In this document: positions 1 to 9,975 of the stretch, piece after piece | Numbering within the stretch: position 1 is the first letter of the stretch | Layout of the letters: every line of letters starts with the position of its first letter | NCBI GenBank assembly: GCA_902624075.1 | Contig: CACNWC010000001.1 | Coordinates: 1 to 64,000 of the forward strand | Direction: 5' to 3' | DNA: 64,000 bases | Source: an uncultured Pelagibacteraceae bacterium | Lineage (GTDB): Bacteria; Pseudomonadota; Alphaproteobacteria; Pelagibacterales; Pelagibacteraceae | Made by a program: the position numbers and the translations under genes | The notes under the pieces: model-generated | The model's input: the letters and a program-made list of their open reading frames with translations, nothing else | What the model was told of the DNA's origin: nothing | Databases searched by the model: none

Positions 1-247
1 CAGCCATTGCCATGATATGTGCTGTATCATGCCTAATGACCTCTAGTCCTTCTGGATCTTTTGCAGTAAAAATTTTTACTGAACAATCTTTATCTATTGG
101 GAAATATAAATCCTTTAATTCACCATTAACACTCATTATTAGTGCTTGTTTTACTAATGATTTGCTTATTTTTTCAGCTACTTCTAAACCGGTAACTTTT
201 TTAGGGAAATCTAAAGTGTTTCCATCTGGTAATGTAATAATAGGCAT
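1..247 (-). CDS. thrS: Threonyl-tRNA synthetase, N-terminal TGS domain (partial; runs off the window start)
   Basis: Reverse-strand reading from ATG at 247: MPIITLPDGNTLDFPKKVTGLEVAEKISKSLVKQALIMSVNGELKDL...AKDPEGLEVIRHDTAHIMAMA, a typical ThrS start; the listed + ORF 12..251 is antisense to it. Confidence 0.93.
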   Translation of the reverse strand, partial: MPIITLPDGNTLDFPKKVTGLEVAEKISKSLVKQALIMSVNGELKDLYFPIDKDCSVKIFTAKDPEGLEVIRHDTAHIMAMA

Positions 248-1402
248 TTAATTTAGTAATCTTTTATACTCTGAATAAGTAGAAAAACACATTTTTTCAA
301 CATTAAATTTTTTAATTACGTTTTTTCTGCCTTCTTTACCAATTAATCTTATTGATGTGTCGTCCTTTGTTAATCCCTCTATAATTTTTTTACTAAGTGA
401 TTTGGGATCGCCAGATTCGAATAATAAACCAGTTTTTCTATCAATAATTGTTTCATTTGAACCACCAATATTACTTGCAATAATTAATTTTTCCATAGAT
501 TGAGCTTCTACTGCAACTCTACCAAAGGCCTCTGGTTCAATTGAAGCAGAAACCACTATATTAGAAACTTTATAAGCTAATGCCATATCTTTGCAGTGAT
601 CTATAAATTTGATTTGCTTAGTTAATCGATATTGTTCTGTTAGCCTAATTAATTTTTTTTTATATAAGTCTCTACCTTGTTCAGTTCCAAGAATGACAGC
701 ATGAAAAGCCTCATAACCTAGTTCAATTTTTACTAAATTAATCGCTTCAATAAATAATTGTTGTCCTTTCCAAGATGTCAGTCTACCTGGCATTAAAATT
801 ATTTTTTTTTCTTCATGTATATTCCATTTTTTTAAAAGTTTTTTTTCATCACTCTCTAATTTTGTAGATGCATCAAAATAATCAACGTTTATTCCTCTAA
901 ATATAACTAAAAATTTTTTCGTAGGTTTTAAAAGTTCAGAATAATTTTTTTTTATATGAGAAAAAATAAAATTTGATCCTGCAATAATTAAGTCAGATCT
1001 AACCATGACTGAATTATAAAATTTTTTTAATTTTCCACTAAAATTATAAGTTCCATGAAATGTAGTAACAAATTTTCTCTTTGTTAATTTCGTTGCAATT
1101 AAACATGACCAAGCAGGTGCTCTGCTTCTAGCGTGAACTATCGTAATATTATAAATTAAGATTATTCCAACCAGGATAATACTATTCATTATCATTAGTA
1201 ACGGATTTTTACTTTGAACAGGTAACCTTATAAGTTTTACTTTTTTTCTATCAATAAACTTTGTCAATTCCCCACCACTGGTAACTATAAATGATTTGCA
1301 ATTATTCTCTGGTAGATAATGAGCAATATCATAACAACCTGTCTCTGCTCCTCCATAGCCTAACTTAGGTATCACTTGCAAAACTTTTATATTAGACGAC
1401 AT
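248..1402 (-). CDS. Glycosyltransferase family 4 (GT-B, group 1)
   Basis: N-term VIPKLGYGGAETGCYDIA; C-term SASIEPEAFGRVAVEAQSMEKLIIASNIGGSNETI (EX7E-like motif). Confidence 0.88.
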   Translation of the reverse strand: MSSNIKVLQVIPKLGYGGAETGCYDIAHYLPENNCKSFIVTSGGELTKFIDRKKVKLIRLPVQSKNPLLMIMNSIILVGIILIYNITIVHARSRAPAWSCLIATKLTKRKFVTTFHGTYNFSGKLKKFYNSVMVRSDLIIAGSNFIFSHIKKNYSELLKPTKKFLVIFRGINVDYFDASTKLESDEKKLLKKWNIHEEKKIILMPGRLTSWKGQQLFIEAINLVKIELGYEAFHAVILGTEQGRDLYKKKLIRLTEQYRLTKQIKFIDHCKDMALAYKVSNIVVSASIEPEAFGRVAVEAQSMEKLIIASNIGGSNETIIDRKTGLLFESGDPKSLSKKIIEGLTKDDTSIRLIGKEGRKNVIKKFNVEKMCFSTYSEYKRLLN

Positions 1403-1444
1403 TTAATTAAATTATATAATATAAGATTAAACTAATAAACTTTT

Positions 1445-2191
1445 ATGACCAATTTCAATTACATAAAAATCTCAAAATCCCAAAAGATTAGGTTTTTAAA
1501 ACGTAATCCAAAAAATAGTATCTATATTGTTTTTTTGCATGGATTTATGTCCGATTTAGAAGGAAAAAAACCTAAAACTTTTCTAAATTTTGCAAAAAAA
1601 AATAAGCTAGGATTTCTAGCACTTGAATACTCTGGTCATGGAAAATCATCTGGCAAATTTACGGATGGAAATATTTCTCAATGGACTAAAGAAACAAAAA
1701 TATTAATTAAGAAGATAGTAAAAAAAAAAAGGATAATTTTTATAGGCTCAAGTATGGGCTCATGGATTTCTTTAAATTTGTTTAAATTTTTTAAAAAACA
1801 GGTTGTAGGTTTTTTAGGGATCGGGTCTGCTCCTGAATTTTTAGATAATTTAATGTGGAGAAAATTTTCAAAAGAAATAAAAAAAGAATTAAAAAAAAAT
1901 AAAATAATTAATTTAAAACATGGTGACTATGAATATCCAATTACTTTGCAGTTAATTAAAGACGGCAGAAAAAATAAGATACTCAATACTAAAATATATG
2001 AAAATTGTAAAGTTACTATGGTTCATGGAAGTAAAGATAAATCTGTACCAGTAAGTTATTCAAGAAAAGTTTTAAAAATTTTTAAAAATGCAAAAAAAAA
2101 ATTGGTTATCGTAAAAAATGGTGATCATAGCTTATCATCACCAAAATGGTTAAATATAATCCAAAAAGAATTAAAAATAATGATTAGCTAA
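1445..2191 (+). CDS. Alpha/beta hydrolase
   Basis: FLHGFMSDLEGKK, nucleophile elbow GSSMGSW, C-terminal GDH motif. Confidence 0.85.
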   Translation: MTNFNYIKISKSQKIRFLKRNPKNSIYIVFLHGFMSDLEGKKPKTFLNFAKKNKLGFLALEYSGHGKSSGKFTDGNISQWTKETKILIKKIVKKKRIIFIGSSMGSWISLNLFKFFKKQVVGFLGIGSAPEFLDNLMWRKFSKEIKKELKKNKIINLKHGDYEYPITLQLIKDGRKNKILNTKIYENCKVTMVHGSKDKSVPVSYSRKVLKIFKNAKKKLVIVKNGDHSLSSPKWLNIIQKELKIMIS

Positions 2192-5100
2192 CTTCTTTTA
2201 TATTAGATTTTAATGTAATTGGATTTTTAACTTTACCAATCATTTCTTTCGGACAAATTTGTATAAAATTTTTAATTTCTTGACCAAAATTGGAAATTAT
2301 ATTTTTTGATATTATAGAATTTGTTTCCTTTGCATGCTCTAGCACTAAGTTTTTGAGATAATTTTTCCAATATTCAGTCTCGACATTTTGCCAAATTACT
2401 GATTCAGGATTTACTTTTTTTTCAAATTCTTTTGATTTATCATATACAAAAGCCATACCGCCTGTCATACCAGCTGCAAAGTTATCACCTACGTTTCCGA
2501 GAATTACGACTGCTCCACCAGTCATATATTCACATCCGTTTGAATCACAACCTTCAATAACAGTAAAGGCTCCAGAATTTCTTACCGCAAATCTATCACC
2601 AGCTTGACCTGCTGCAAAAAGTTTTCCAGACGTAGCTCCATAAAGGACTGTATTACCAATAATTGTGTTTTTATTTGAAACTAAATTACTTTCGTCTGAA
2701 AGTTTTATCGAAATTGTAGCTCCCGATAATCCTTTACCAACATAATCATTTGCATCGCCTTTAAGATTTAATTTTAAACCTTTTGACGAAAATGCTCCAA
2801 AAGATTGGCCAGCGGAACCTCTAAAATTTAATGTAAGATAATTTTCACTTAATTTTTCATACCCATACTTTTTATAAAGGTGATGAGAAATTCTTGTACC
2901 AACAGCTCTATTAGTATTTTTAATAATAAACTCTTTTTCAATTTTTTCGTTATTATCTAATAATTTCTCAATTTCGGGCCATATTTCTTGATCCAATGTA
3001 TCAGGTACTTTATTGATCTCCACAGACTCACAGTATCTTTTATTAATTCCTGGGTCAGCTTGAACAAATAGAGGATTTAGATCTAAGTCGTCTAAGTTGG
3101 GTGATGCTTTATTAACCTGCATCAATAGATCTGTTCTTCCAATAATATCATTTAATGATTTAAATCCTAACTCAGCTAAAATTTCTCTCACCTCTTGACC
3201 AATAAAAGTAAATAAATTTACTATTTTATCAGGAGTGCCAACAAATTTTTCTCTTAATTTTTCATCTTGCGTACAAACGCCAACTGGACAAGTGTTTGAG
3301 TGACATTGTCTTACCATTATACAACCCATTGCAACTAAAGCAGTGGTTGCAACTCCATATTCCTCTGCTCCCATCATTGCAGCAACAACAACATCTCTAC
3401 CAGTCTTAATACCACCATCCGTTCTCAAAGTGACTTTGTGCCTTAAATTATTTAATGTAAGAACTTGATTTGCTTCTGTTAAACCCATCTCCCAAGGTAT
3501 TCCCACATATTTTACACTTGTTTGAGGTGTTGCACCTGTTCCTCCATTATGACCTGAAATCAAAATAATATCTGCTTTTGCTTTAGCCACACCTGCAGCA
3601 ATAGTTCCAATACCAGATGAAGCAACTAATTTAACTCCAACTCTTGCTTTGGGATTTATCTGTTTTAAGTCATAAATTAATTGTGCTAGGTCCTCTATTG
3701 AATAAATATCGTGATGTGGTGGTGGTGAAATTAATGTTACCCCGGGGGTAGAATGTCTTAGTCTTGCAATTTCTTTTGTAACTTTAAAACCTGGTAATTG
3801 ACCACCTTCCCCAGGTTTTGCACCTTGTGCCATTTTAATTTCTATTTCATTGCAGTTATTTAAGTAATTCACAGTTACTCCAAATCTTGCGGATGCAATT
3901 TGTTTCACTCTAGAATTTGCACTATCTCCACTATCCATAACTTTAAATCGATCAGCGTCCTCACCACCTTCTCCACTACAAGAGGCTCCTTTAATTCTAT
4001 TCATTCCAATCGCTAATGTTTCATGTGCTTCTTTTGATAAAGCACCATGAGACATACTTCCACTTCCAAATCTTTTTAATATTTTTTCTACAGGCTCAAC
4101 TTGAGAGATATCTATTGATGGACCTAGTTTCTTTTTTCTGAAATTTACTAAGTCTCTTAAATTTATTGGTGGTAAATCATATATGCCTTTTGCATATTTT
4201 TTATAAGCCTCATATGAATTCGAACTTACTGCGCTTTGCAATAAGTGAATAAGCCTCCCTTGATATTGATGTGTTTCTCCGTTTTTTCTATATCTATAAA
4301 TACCTCCTATTGGCAATATAGTTTCTGTACTTTCAAAAGCTTCTTTATGAATTTCTCTTATTTTTTTCTCAATACCAACCAAACCTATTCCTGAAATCTT
4401 TGATATTACTCCTGGAAAGTAATCGTTAACAATTGTTCTGCTTAGTCCAACAGTTTCAAAATTGCATCCACCTCTATATGAACTTAGGACGGAAATGCCC
4501 ATTTTTGACATTATTTTTAACAAACCAGCATTTACAGAACTTATATAACGTTCAACACATTCATCAAAACTATACTGTCCAAAAAGTTTTTTTTCATATC
4601 TTGAATATAAACTATCAAAAGCTAAATAAGGATTTACAGTCGTTGCTCCAACACCTATTAATGTAGCAAAAGAATGTGTATCTAGGGCTTCACCAGATTG
4701 AACATTGATTGAAACATAGCCTCTTAATTTTTTTTTTATTAAAAAAGTATTTATAGCTCCCACACATAACAACATTGGCATTGGTAATCTTTCTGAGGAA
4801 AGTTCTTTGTCACTTAAAATTAGCTGAGTGACACCCTGCCTTACTGCAATTTCCGACTCTTTTTGAATTCTATTAATTGAATTCTCTAAATTTTCATTTT
4901 GCAAAAAAGAACAATCAATAGTTACCGAATTTTTACCAAAAAAATTTATGAACTTATCAAACTGAGTATTTGATAAGACTGGGCTATTTAAAACATAAAT
5001 ATTCTCTTTTGTCAGAGTATCAAAATCAAGAATATTGCCCAAATTTCCAAATCTAGTTTTTAAACTCATTACCTTATTTTCTCTTAATGAGTCAATTGGT

Positions 5101-6689
5101 GGGTTTGTTACTTGACTAAAATTTTGTCTGAAAAAATGATAAAGAGGTCTATATCTATCTGATAAAACAGCTAGAGGTGTATCATCACCCATTGACCCCG
5201 TTGCTTCTTTAGCATCCTCAGCCATTGGATGCAAAATAAGTTCTAAATCCTCTAAACTAATTCCAAAAGTATACTGTCTCCTTCTTAAACTTTCTCCATC
5301 GAAACAATGTTTTTCTTTTGAAATTGACAGCTTATCGTCTAAATCAATAATTTGATTATTGAAATGTTTAAATTCTTTTGCAAGATAATCTTTGATTTGT
5401 TTATTAGAGAAAACTTTACCTTTTTCAATTCTAACACCAATTATTTCACCTGGACCTAATCTACCTTTAGTTAATATTTTTTTTTCATTTAAAGCTATCA
5501 TTCCAGTCTCGGAACCAGCAAAAAGCATTTTATCTTTGGTAATTGCATATCTAAGAGGTCTTAGTCCATTTCTATCGTTTGCAGCAATAACCCATTCATT
5601 ATCAGTAGCGGCGATAGCAGCGGGTCCATCCCATGGTTCCATTGTGCTGTTTAAAAAATTAAATAATTGTTGATGGCTCTTTGGAAGAGTTTTATTTTTT
5701 TTTGACCATGCATCAGGTACTAACATCAATTTAGCTAATGGTGCAGATTGTCCTGACTTGTTTAATAATTCAAAAACATTATCTAGGGCTGCAGAGTCTG
5801 ATACTCCTTTTTGAATTACTGGCTTTAAGTTTTCCACATTATCAAAAAGTGGACTACTCATTTCTTGCTCGTGTACTTTCATCCAGTTTTTATTTCCCTT
5901 ATAAGTATTTATTTCACCATTATGTGCTATGGCTCTAAATGGTTGAGCTAAACTCCAGCTTGGTGCTGTATTAGTTGAAAACCTTTGATGAAAAATTGCA
6001 TATCTAGATACAAATCTTTTGTCTTTCAGGTCTAAGTAAAAATCAGATATGGCTTCTGCTAGGTATAATCCTTTATAAATTATAGACTTTGAACTGATTG
6101 AACAAATATAGAAGTTGTTCAATGATGCTTCAAAAGCTTTATTTTCTATTCTCTTTCTTGTTTCGTAAATTTTTCTTTCTAAATCTTTATCTAATAAATT
6201 TGGATCATTTGATCTAAACAAAACCTGAATAATCTCAGGCATTGTTTGAAGAGCTTTTTCACCAAGAACTTTAGGATTAACTGGTACTTGTCGCCAACCA
6301 TATATACTAAAATTATTTTTGGTCAGTTCGCTTTCAACAATCGTTTTACAATTCTCTTGTGCTGAATAGTCATTTCTTGGTAAAAAAATCATTCCTACAC
6401 AGATTTCGGAATTATCATAATCATGTCCTGTGACTTGTATTTTTTCTATAAAAAAATCTTTTGGGATTTCAACATGAATTCCTGCACCATCCCCTGTTTT
6501 ACCGTCAGCATCAACCGCTCCTCTATGCCAAACTGCTTTTAAAGCTTCAATTCCATATTCAACAATAGCCCTAGATTTTTTTCCTTCTGTTGATGCAATT
6601 AAACCAACTCCACATGCATCGTGTTCCATTTCTTTAGAATAAACATGGTTTCTAGTTAATAATTCAAGATTTTTTTTATATTTTTTCAT
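2184..6689 (-). CDS. gltB: Glutamate synthase large subunit
   Basis: 1501 aa; N-terminal CGVGLIAS glutaminase domain, FMN/3Fe-4S region CRQCHSNTCPVGVCTQD, C-terminal GXGXG repeats. Confidence 0.97.
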   Translation of the reverse strand: MKKYKKNLELLTRNHVYSKEMEHDACGVGLIASTEGKKSRAIVEYGIEALKAVWHRGAVDADGKTGDGAGIHVEIPKDFFIEKIQVTGHDYDNSEICVGMIFLPRNDYSAQENCKTIVESELTKNNFSIYGWRQVPVNPKVLGEKALQTMPEIIQVLFRSNDPNLLDKDLERKIYETRKRIENKAFEASLNNFYICSISSKSIIYKGLYLAEAISDFYLDLKDKRFVSRYAIFHQRFSTNTAPSWSLAQPFRAIAHNGEINTYKGNKNWMKVHEQEMSSPLFDNVENLKPVIQKGVSDSAALDNVFELLNKSGQSAPLAKLMLVPDAWSKKNKTLPKSHQQLFNFLNSTMEPWDGPAAIAATDNEWVIAANDRNGLRPLRYAITKDKMLFAGSETGMIALNEKKILTKGRLGPGEIIGVRIEKGKVFSNKQIKDYLAKEFKHFNNQIIDLDDKLSISKEKHCFDGESLRRRQYTFGISLEDLELILHPMAEDAKEATGSMGDDTPLAVLSDRYRPLYHFFRQNFSQVTNPPIDSLRENKVMSLKTRFGNLGNILDFDTLTKENIYVLNSPVLSNTQFDKFINFFGKNSVTIDCSFLQNENLENSINRIQKESEIAVRQGVTQLILSDKELSSERLPMPMLLCVGAINTFLIKKKLRGYVSINVQSGEALDTHSFATLIGVGATTVNPYLAFDSLYSRYEKKLFGQYSFDECVERYISSVNAGLLKIMSKMGISVLSSYRGGCNFETVGLSRTIVNDYFPGVISKISGIGLVGIEKKIREIHKEAFESTETILPIGGIYRYRKNGETHQYQGRLIHLLQSAVSSNSYEAYKKYAKGIYDLPPINLRDLVNFRKKKLGPSIDISQVEPVEKILKRFGSGSMSHGALSKEAHETLAIGMNRIKGASCSGEGGEDADRFKVMDSGDSANSRVKQIASARFGVTVNYLNNCNEIEIKMAQGAKPGEGGQLPGFKVTKEIARLRHSTPGVTLISPPPHHDIYSIEDLAQLIYDLKQINPKARVGVKLVASSGIGTIAAGVAKAKADIILISGHNGGTGATPQTSVKYVGIPWEMGLTEANQVLTLNNLRHKVTLRTDGGIKTGRDVVVAAMMGAEEYGVATTALVAMGCIMVRQCHSNTCPVGVCTQDEKLREKFVGTPDKIVNLFTFIGQEVREILAELGFKSLNDIIGRTDLLMQVNKASPNLDDLDLNPLFVQADPGINKRYCESVEINKVPDTLDQEIWPEIEKLLDNNEKIEKEFIIKNTNRAVGTRISHHLYKKYGYEKLSENYLTLNFRGSAGQSFGAFSSKGLKLNLKGDANDYVGKGLSGATISIKLSDESNLVSNKNTIIGNTVLYGATSGKLFAAGQAGDRFAVRNSGAFTVIEGCDSNGCEYMTGGAVVILGNVGDNFAAGMTGGMAFVYDKSKEFEKKVNPESVIWQNVETEYWKNYLKNLVLEHAKETNSIISKNIISNFGQEIKNFIQICPKEMIGKVKNPITLKSNIKEVS

Positions 6690-8128
6690 TATGCTACTTC
6701 TGATTTTTTAATTTCAATACTTTCTAAATATTTTTTAATTGCTGTTGCAGCTTCTCTTCCATCTTTAATAGCCCACACTACTAATGAAGCTCCTCTAACA
6801 ATATCCCCTGCAGCAAAAACTCCTTTTAAGTTTGTTTCCATTGTATCAAAATCGGTTTTTATTGTTCCCCATTTTGTAACCTGAAGTTCTTTTGCTTCAA
6901 ATAAATATGGTAAGTTTTCTGGATCAAATCCTAGAGCTTTAATAACCATGTCAGCTTTAATCTCAAACTCTGAACCTTCCTTTATTTGAGGTCTTCTTCT
7001 GCCTGACTCATCAGGTTCACCTAATTGAATTTGGTTAACAATTAAATTCTCAATTTTATTTGTGCCTTTAAATTCTTTTGGACTCGATAGCCATACAAAT
7101 TCAACACCTTCTTCTTCTGCATTGGAAACTTCTCGAGCTGATCCAGGCATGTTTTCCTTATCTCTTCTATAAAGACATTTAACTGATTTTGCTTTTTGTC
7201 TTACTGACGTCCTAACACAATCCATAGCAGTATCGCCACCACCTATAACGACAACATCTTTGCCCTCAGCATTTAATATACCTTCATCAAATAATTCAAC
7301 TTTATCTCCTAAACCTTTTTTATTTGAAGCTGTTAGGAATTCCATGGCTGGAAAAATATTTTCTAAATCATTTCCCGGTAACTCAATTTCTCTTGGCTTA
7401 TAAACTCCTGTAGCTATTAAAATTGCATCATGTTTTTTTCTTAAATGATTCAATGAAGCATCTTTACCAACTTCAAAATTTTGAACAAACTCTATTCCTC
7501 CATCTCTTAAAAGCTTTGTTCTTCTCTCAACAACATGTTTCTCTAATTTAAAATTTGGAATTCCATAAATCAATAATCCACCTGCACGATCATAACGATC
7601 ATAAACTGTAATCTTATATCCATTTTTTCTTAGTTGCTCCGCTGCTGCTAATCCCGCGGGTCCAGCACCAATTATACCAACACTTTGATTTTTTTCGTAT
7701 TTTACGTTAATAGGTTTAACCCAACCCTTTTCCCAAGCATTATCTGTTATAAATTTCTCCATCGATCCAATGGTAACTGTTCCATGACCTGATTGCTCTA
7801 TAACGCAATTACCTTCACAAAGTCGATCCTGCGGACATATCCTTCCACAAACTTCTGGCATATTATTTGTGCTCTGAGACAACTCATATGCTTCTTTAAG
7901 CCTGCCCTCTGCTGTCAACTTAAGCCAATCTGGTATATTGTTACTCAATGGACAATGAACTTGACAAAAAGGAACTCCACACTGAGAACATCTGCTCGAC
8001 TGTTCCTGGGCTTTTTGCTTGATAAAATCATCGTAGATCTCATTGAAATCTTCTTTTCTATTACCAACATTCCTTTTTGGAGGTGTTTGTTGACCTATAT
8101 TCACAAATTTTAACATTTTATCAGTCAT
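6689..8128 (-). CDS. gltD: Glutamate synthase small subunit
   Basis: CSQCGVPFCQVHCPLSNNIPDW, GAGPAGLAAAEQLRKNGYKITVYD, VVIGGGDTAMDCVRTSVRQ. Confidence 0.96.
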   Translation of the reverse strand: MTDKMLKFVNIGQQTPPKRNVGNRKEDFNEIYDDFIKQKAQEQSSRCSQCGVPFCQVHCPLSNNIPDWLKLTAEGRLKEAYELSQSTNNMPEVCGRICPQDRLCEGNCVIEQSGHGTVTIGSMEKFITDNAWEKGWVKPINVKYEKNQSVGIIGAGPAGLAAAEQLRKNGYKITVYDRYDRAGGLLIYGIPNFKLEKHVVERRTKLLRDGGIEFVQNFEVGKDASLNHLRKKHDAILIATGVYKPREIELPGNDLENIFPAMEFLTASNKKGLGDKVELFDEGILNAEGKDVVVIGGGDTAMDCVRTSVRQKAKSVKCLYRRDKENMPGSAREVSNAEEEGVEFVWLSSPKEFKGTNKIENLIVNQIQLGEPDESGRRRPQIKEGSEFEIKADMVIKALGFDPENLPYLFEAKELQVTKWGTIKTDFDTMETNLKGVFAAGDIVRGASLVVWAIKDGREAATAIKKYLESIEIKKSEVA

Positions 8129-8186
8129 AGTATTTTTTAGAATCAGGGCAAAATATACATTGTTTTTATTAGTAAAAGAATTATTT

Positions 8187-8205
8187 AGGTCAATAATTAT
8201 GACCT
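8187..8205. promoter_or_regulatory. Inverted repeat AGGTCA-N7-TGACCT (candidate operator) between gltD and uppP
   Basis: Sequence aggtcaataattatgacct, perfect 6-bp arms, in the divergent intergenic region. Confidence 0.45.
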
Positions 8206-8312
8206 ATAATTTATCATAATTAGCTTAAAATATGAAATTTTTAATATTTGCATATCTATTATGATTAAATGGAATTGTTTTAAATCGATATTTTTTAAGT
8301 TACGACAGTTAT

Positions 8313-9080
8313 ATGATCCAAGAATTTATAGAAATTCTTATTTTATCTGCCGTACAAGGAATATCGGAATTTTTACCAATTAGTTCATCAGCTCATTTAA
8401 TTATAGTATCTAACCTTTATGATCTTAAAGCAAGTTCACTCTTAATAGATATAAGTTTACATTTGGGTTCTTTGTTCGCAATAATATTTTTTTTTAGAAA
8501 AGAGTTATTTGACCTTAAACATAATCAAAAATTATTGAAATTAATCATAATTGGCTCAATACCACTTATCATTTTTGGATACATACTACATTCAACTGAA
8601 TTAATTTATCTTTTAAGAAATTTAAAAGTTATAGCATGGACTACATTATTTTTTGGAGTAATTTTATACTTTGCTGATCAGAGAAAAATTGATCAAAATA
8701 TTTCTTCAAACCTTAATATAAGATCAATTATATTTATCGGATTGTTTCAAATACTTGCATTAATACCTGGTGTAAGCAGAGCGGGTATAACTATTACAGC
8801 TGCAAGATTTTTAAAATTTAATAGAGTAGACTCAGGTAAAATTTCTTTTTTACTCTCTATCCCTGCCTTAGCGGGGGCAAGTTTTCTTGGATTAATGGAT
8901 ATACAAGATGAATCTTTAGAAATAAATATATTAATAATTATTGCTATAATTTTATCTTTTATCTTCTCTTATTTGACAGTAAAGTTTTTTTTAAATTATT
9001 TGAATAAATTTTCATTAAATATTTTTGTAATTTATAGATTGATAATTGCATTAATTTTATTGTTGATAATTTATTTTTAA
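8313..9080 (+). CDS. uppP: Undecaprenyl-diphosphatase (BacA/UppP)
   Basis: AVQGISEFLPISSSAHLI and PGVSRAGITITAAR motifs. Confidence 0.96.
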   Translation: MIQEFIEILILSAVQGISEFLPISSSAHLIIVSNLYDLKASSLLIDISLHLGSLFAIIFFFRKELFDLKHNQKLLKLIIIGSIPLIIFGYILHSTELIYLLRNLKVIAWTTLFFGVILYFADQRKIDQNISSNLNIRSIIFIGLFQILALIPGVSRAGITITAARFLKFNRVDSGKISFLLSIPALAGASFLGLMDIQDESLEINILIIIAIILSFIFSYLTVKFFLNYLNKFSLNIFVIYRLIIALILLLIIYF

Positions 9081-9967
9081 ACTGATCGTTTTATTAAAGG
9101 TAGTAATTGAGATAATAAAACACCACATAATATAAAGAAACATCCTAATAAATTATTAACACCTAATATTTGATTTAATAAAAACCAAGCTGCAATTGTT
9201 GCAAAAACACCTTCTAATGAAAAAATTATTGCTGCTGGGGCAGGAGTAATATTTTTTTGTGCATAAATTTGTAAAACAAAAGCAAATCCTCCTGATAGAA
9301 TTCCTGCATATAAAATTGAATCTATCTCATTTAAAATATTTTCCATTATAAATTCCTCATAAATAAATCCAATCACGAAAGAAAATAACGCTACCAATAA
9401 AGTTTGAATAGCTCCTAAAGTTAGAGGTAAATTATATTTTGTAACTATTATCCCAGTAAAAATTATATGAGTACTCCAAAACAAAGCTCCTAAAACAACG
9501 AGTGTATCACCAAGTCTTACTGTTGCATCTTGAAAATTAGTAAGTAGATAACCGCCAATTAAACATAGAACAACAGAAGGCCACACACTCCAATGTATTG
9601 ATTTTTTTTTAAATAAAAAAATTATTATTGGCACCATAGGAACATAGAAAATTGTAAAAAAAGCTGCATTCGCTACGTCAGTATAAAGAAGAGCAACTTG
9701 TTGTAATGCTGATCCTAAAAAAAGCGACAAGCCTATTAAAAAAGATAAAATAGCAAATGTTTTAAAATCTAATTTTAACTCTGATTTGAATTTTTTTATT
9801 TCAAATAAAAATACAAGAGGAACAATTGCTAAAAAACCTACAAAAAATCTCACAGCATTAAAAGTAAATGGACCTATGTTGTCCATACCTGTATCCTGAG
9901 CAATAAAAGTGGTCCCCCAAATAAATGTGCATAATAATGCACTAAATAATGAGACTGTTTTTGACAT
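9077..9967 (-). CDS. DMT superfamily (EamA) transporter
   Basis: Ten-TM profile, FIWGTTFIAQD, two EamA halves. Confidence 0.88.
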   Translation of the reverse strand: MSKTVSLFSALLCTFIWGTTFIAQDTGMDNIGPFTFNAVRFFVGFLAIVPLVFLFEIKKFKSELKLDFKTFAILSFLIGLSLFLGSALQQVALLYTDVANAAFFTIFYVPMVPIIIFLFKKKSIHWSVWPSVVLCLIGGYLLTNFQDATVRLGDTLVVLGALFWSTHIIFTGIIVTKYNLPLTLGAIQTLLVALFSFVIGFIYEEFIMENILNEIDSILYAGILSGGFAFVLQIYAQKNITPAPAAIIFSLEGVFATIAAWFLLNQILGVNNLLGCFFILCGVLLSQLLPLIKRSV

Positions 9968-9975
9968 AATCTGTT

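Noticed and set aside
4433-5938. Plus-strand ORFs 4433..4666, 5392..5673 and 5738..5938
   Set aside because: Antisense to gltB, which is an intact, clearly conserved coding sequence; composition looks like shadow frames.
7793-8113. Plus-strand ORF of 106 aa
   Set aside because: Antisense to the conserved N-terminus of gltD.
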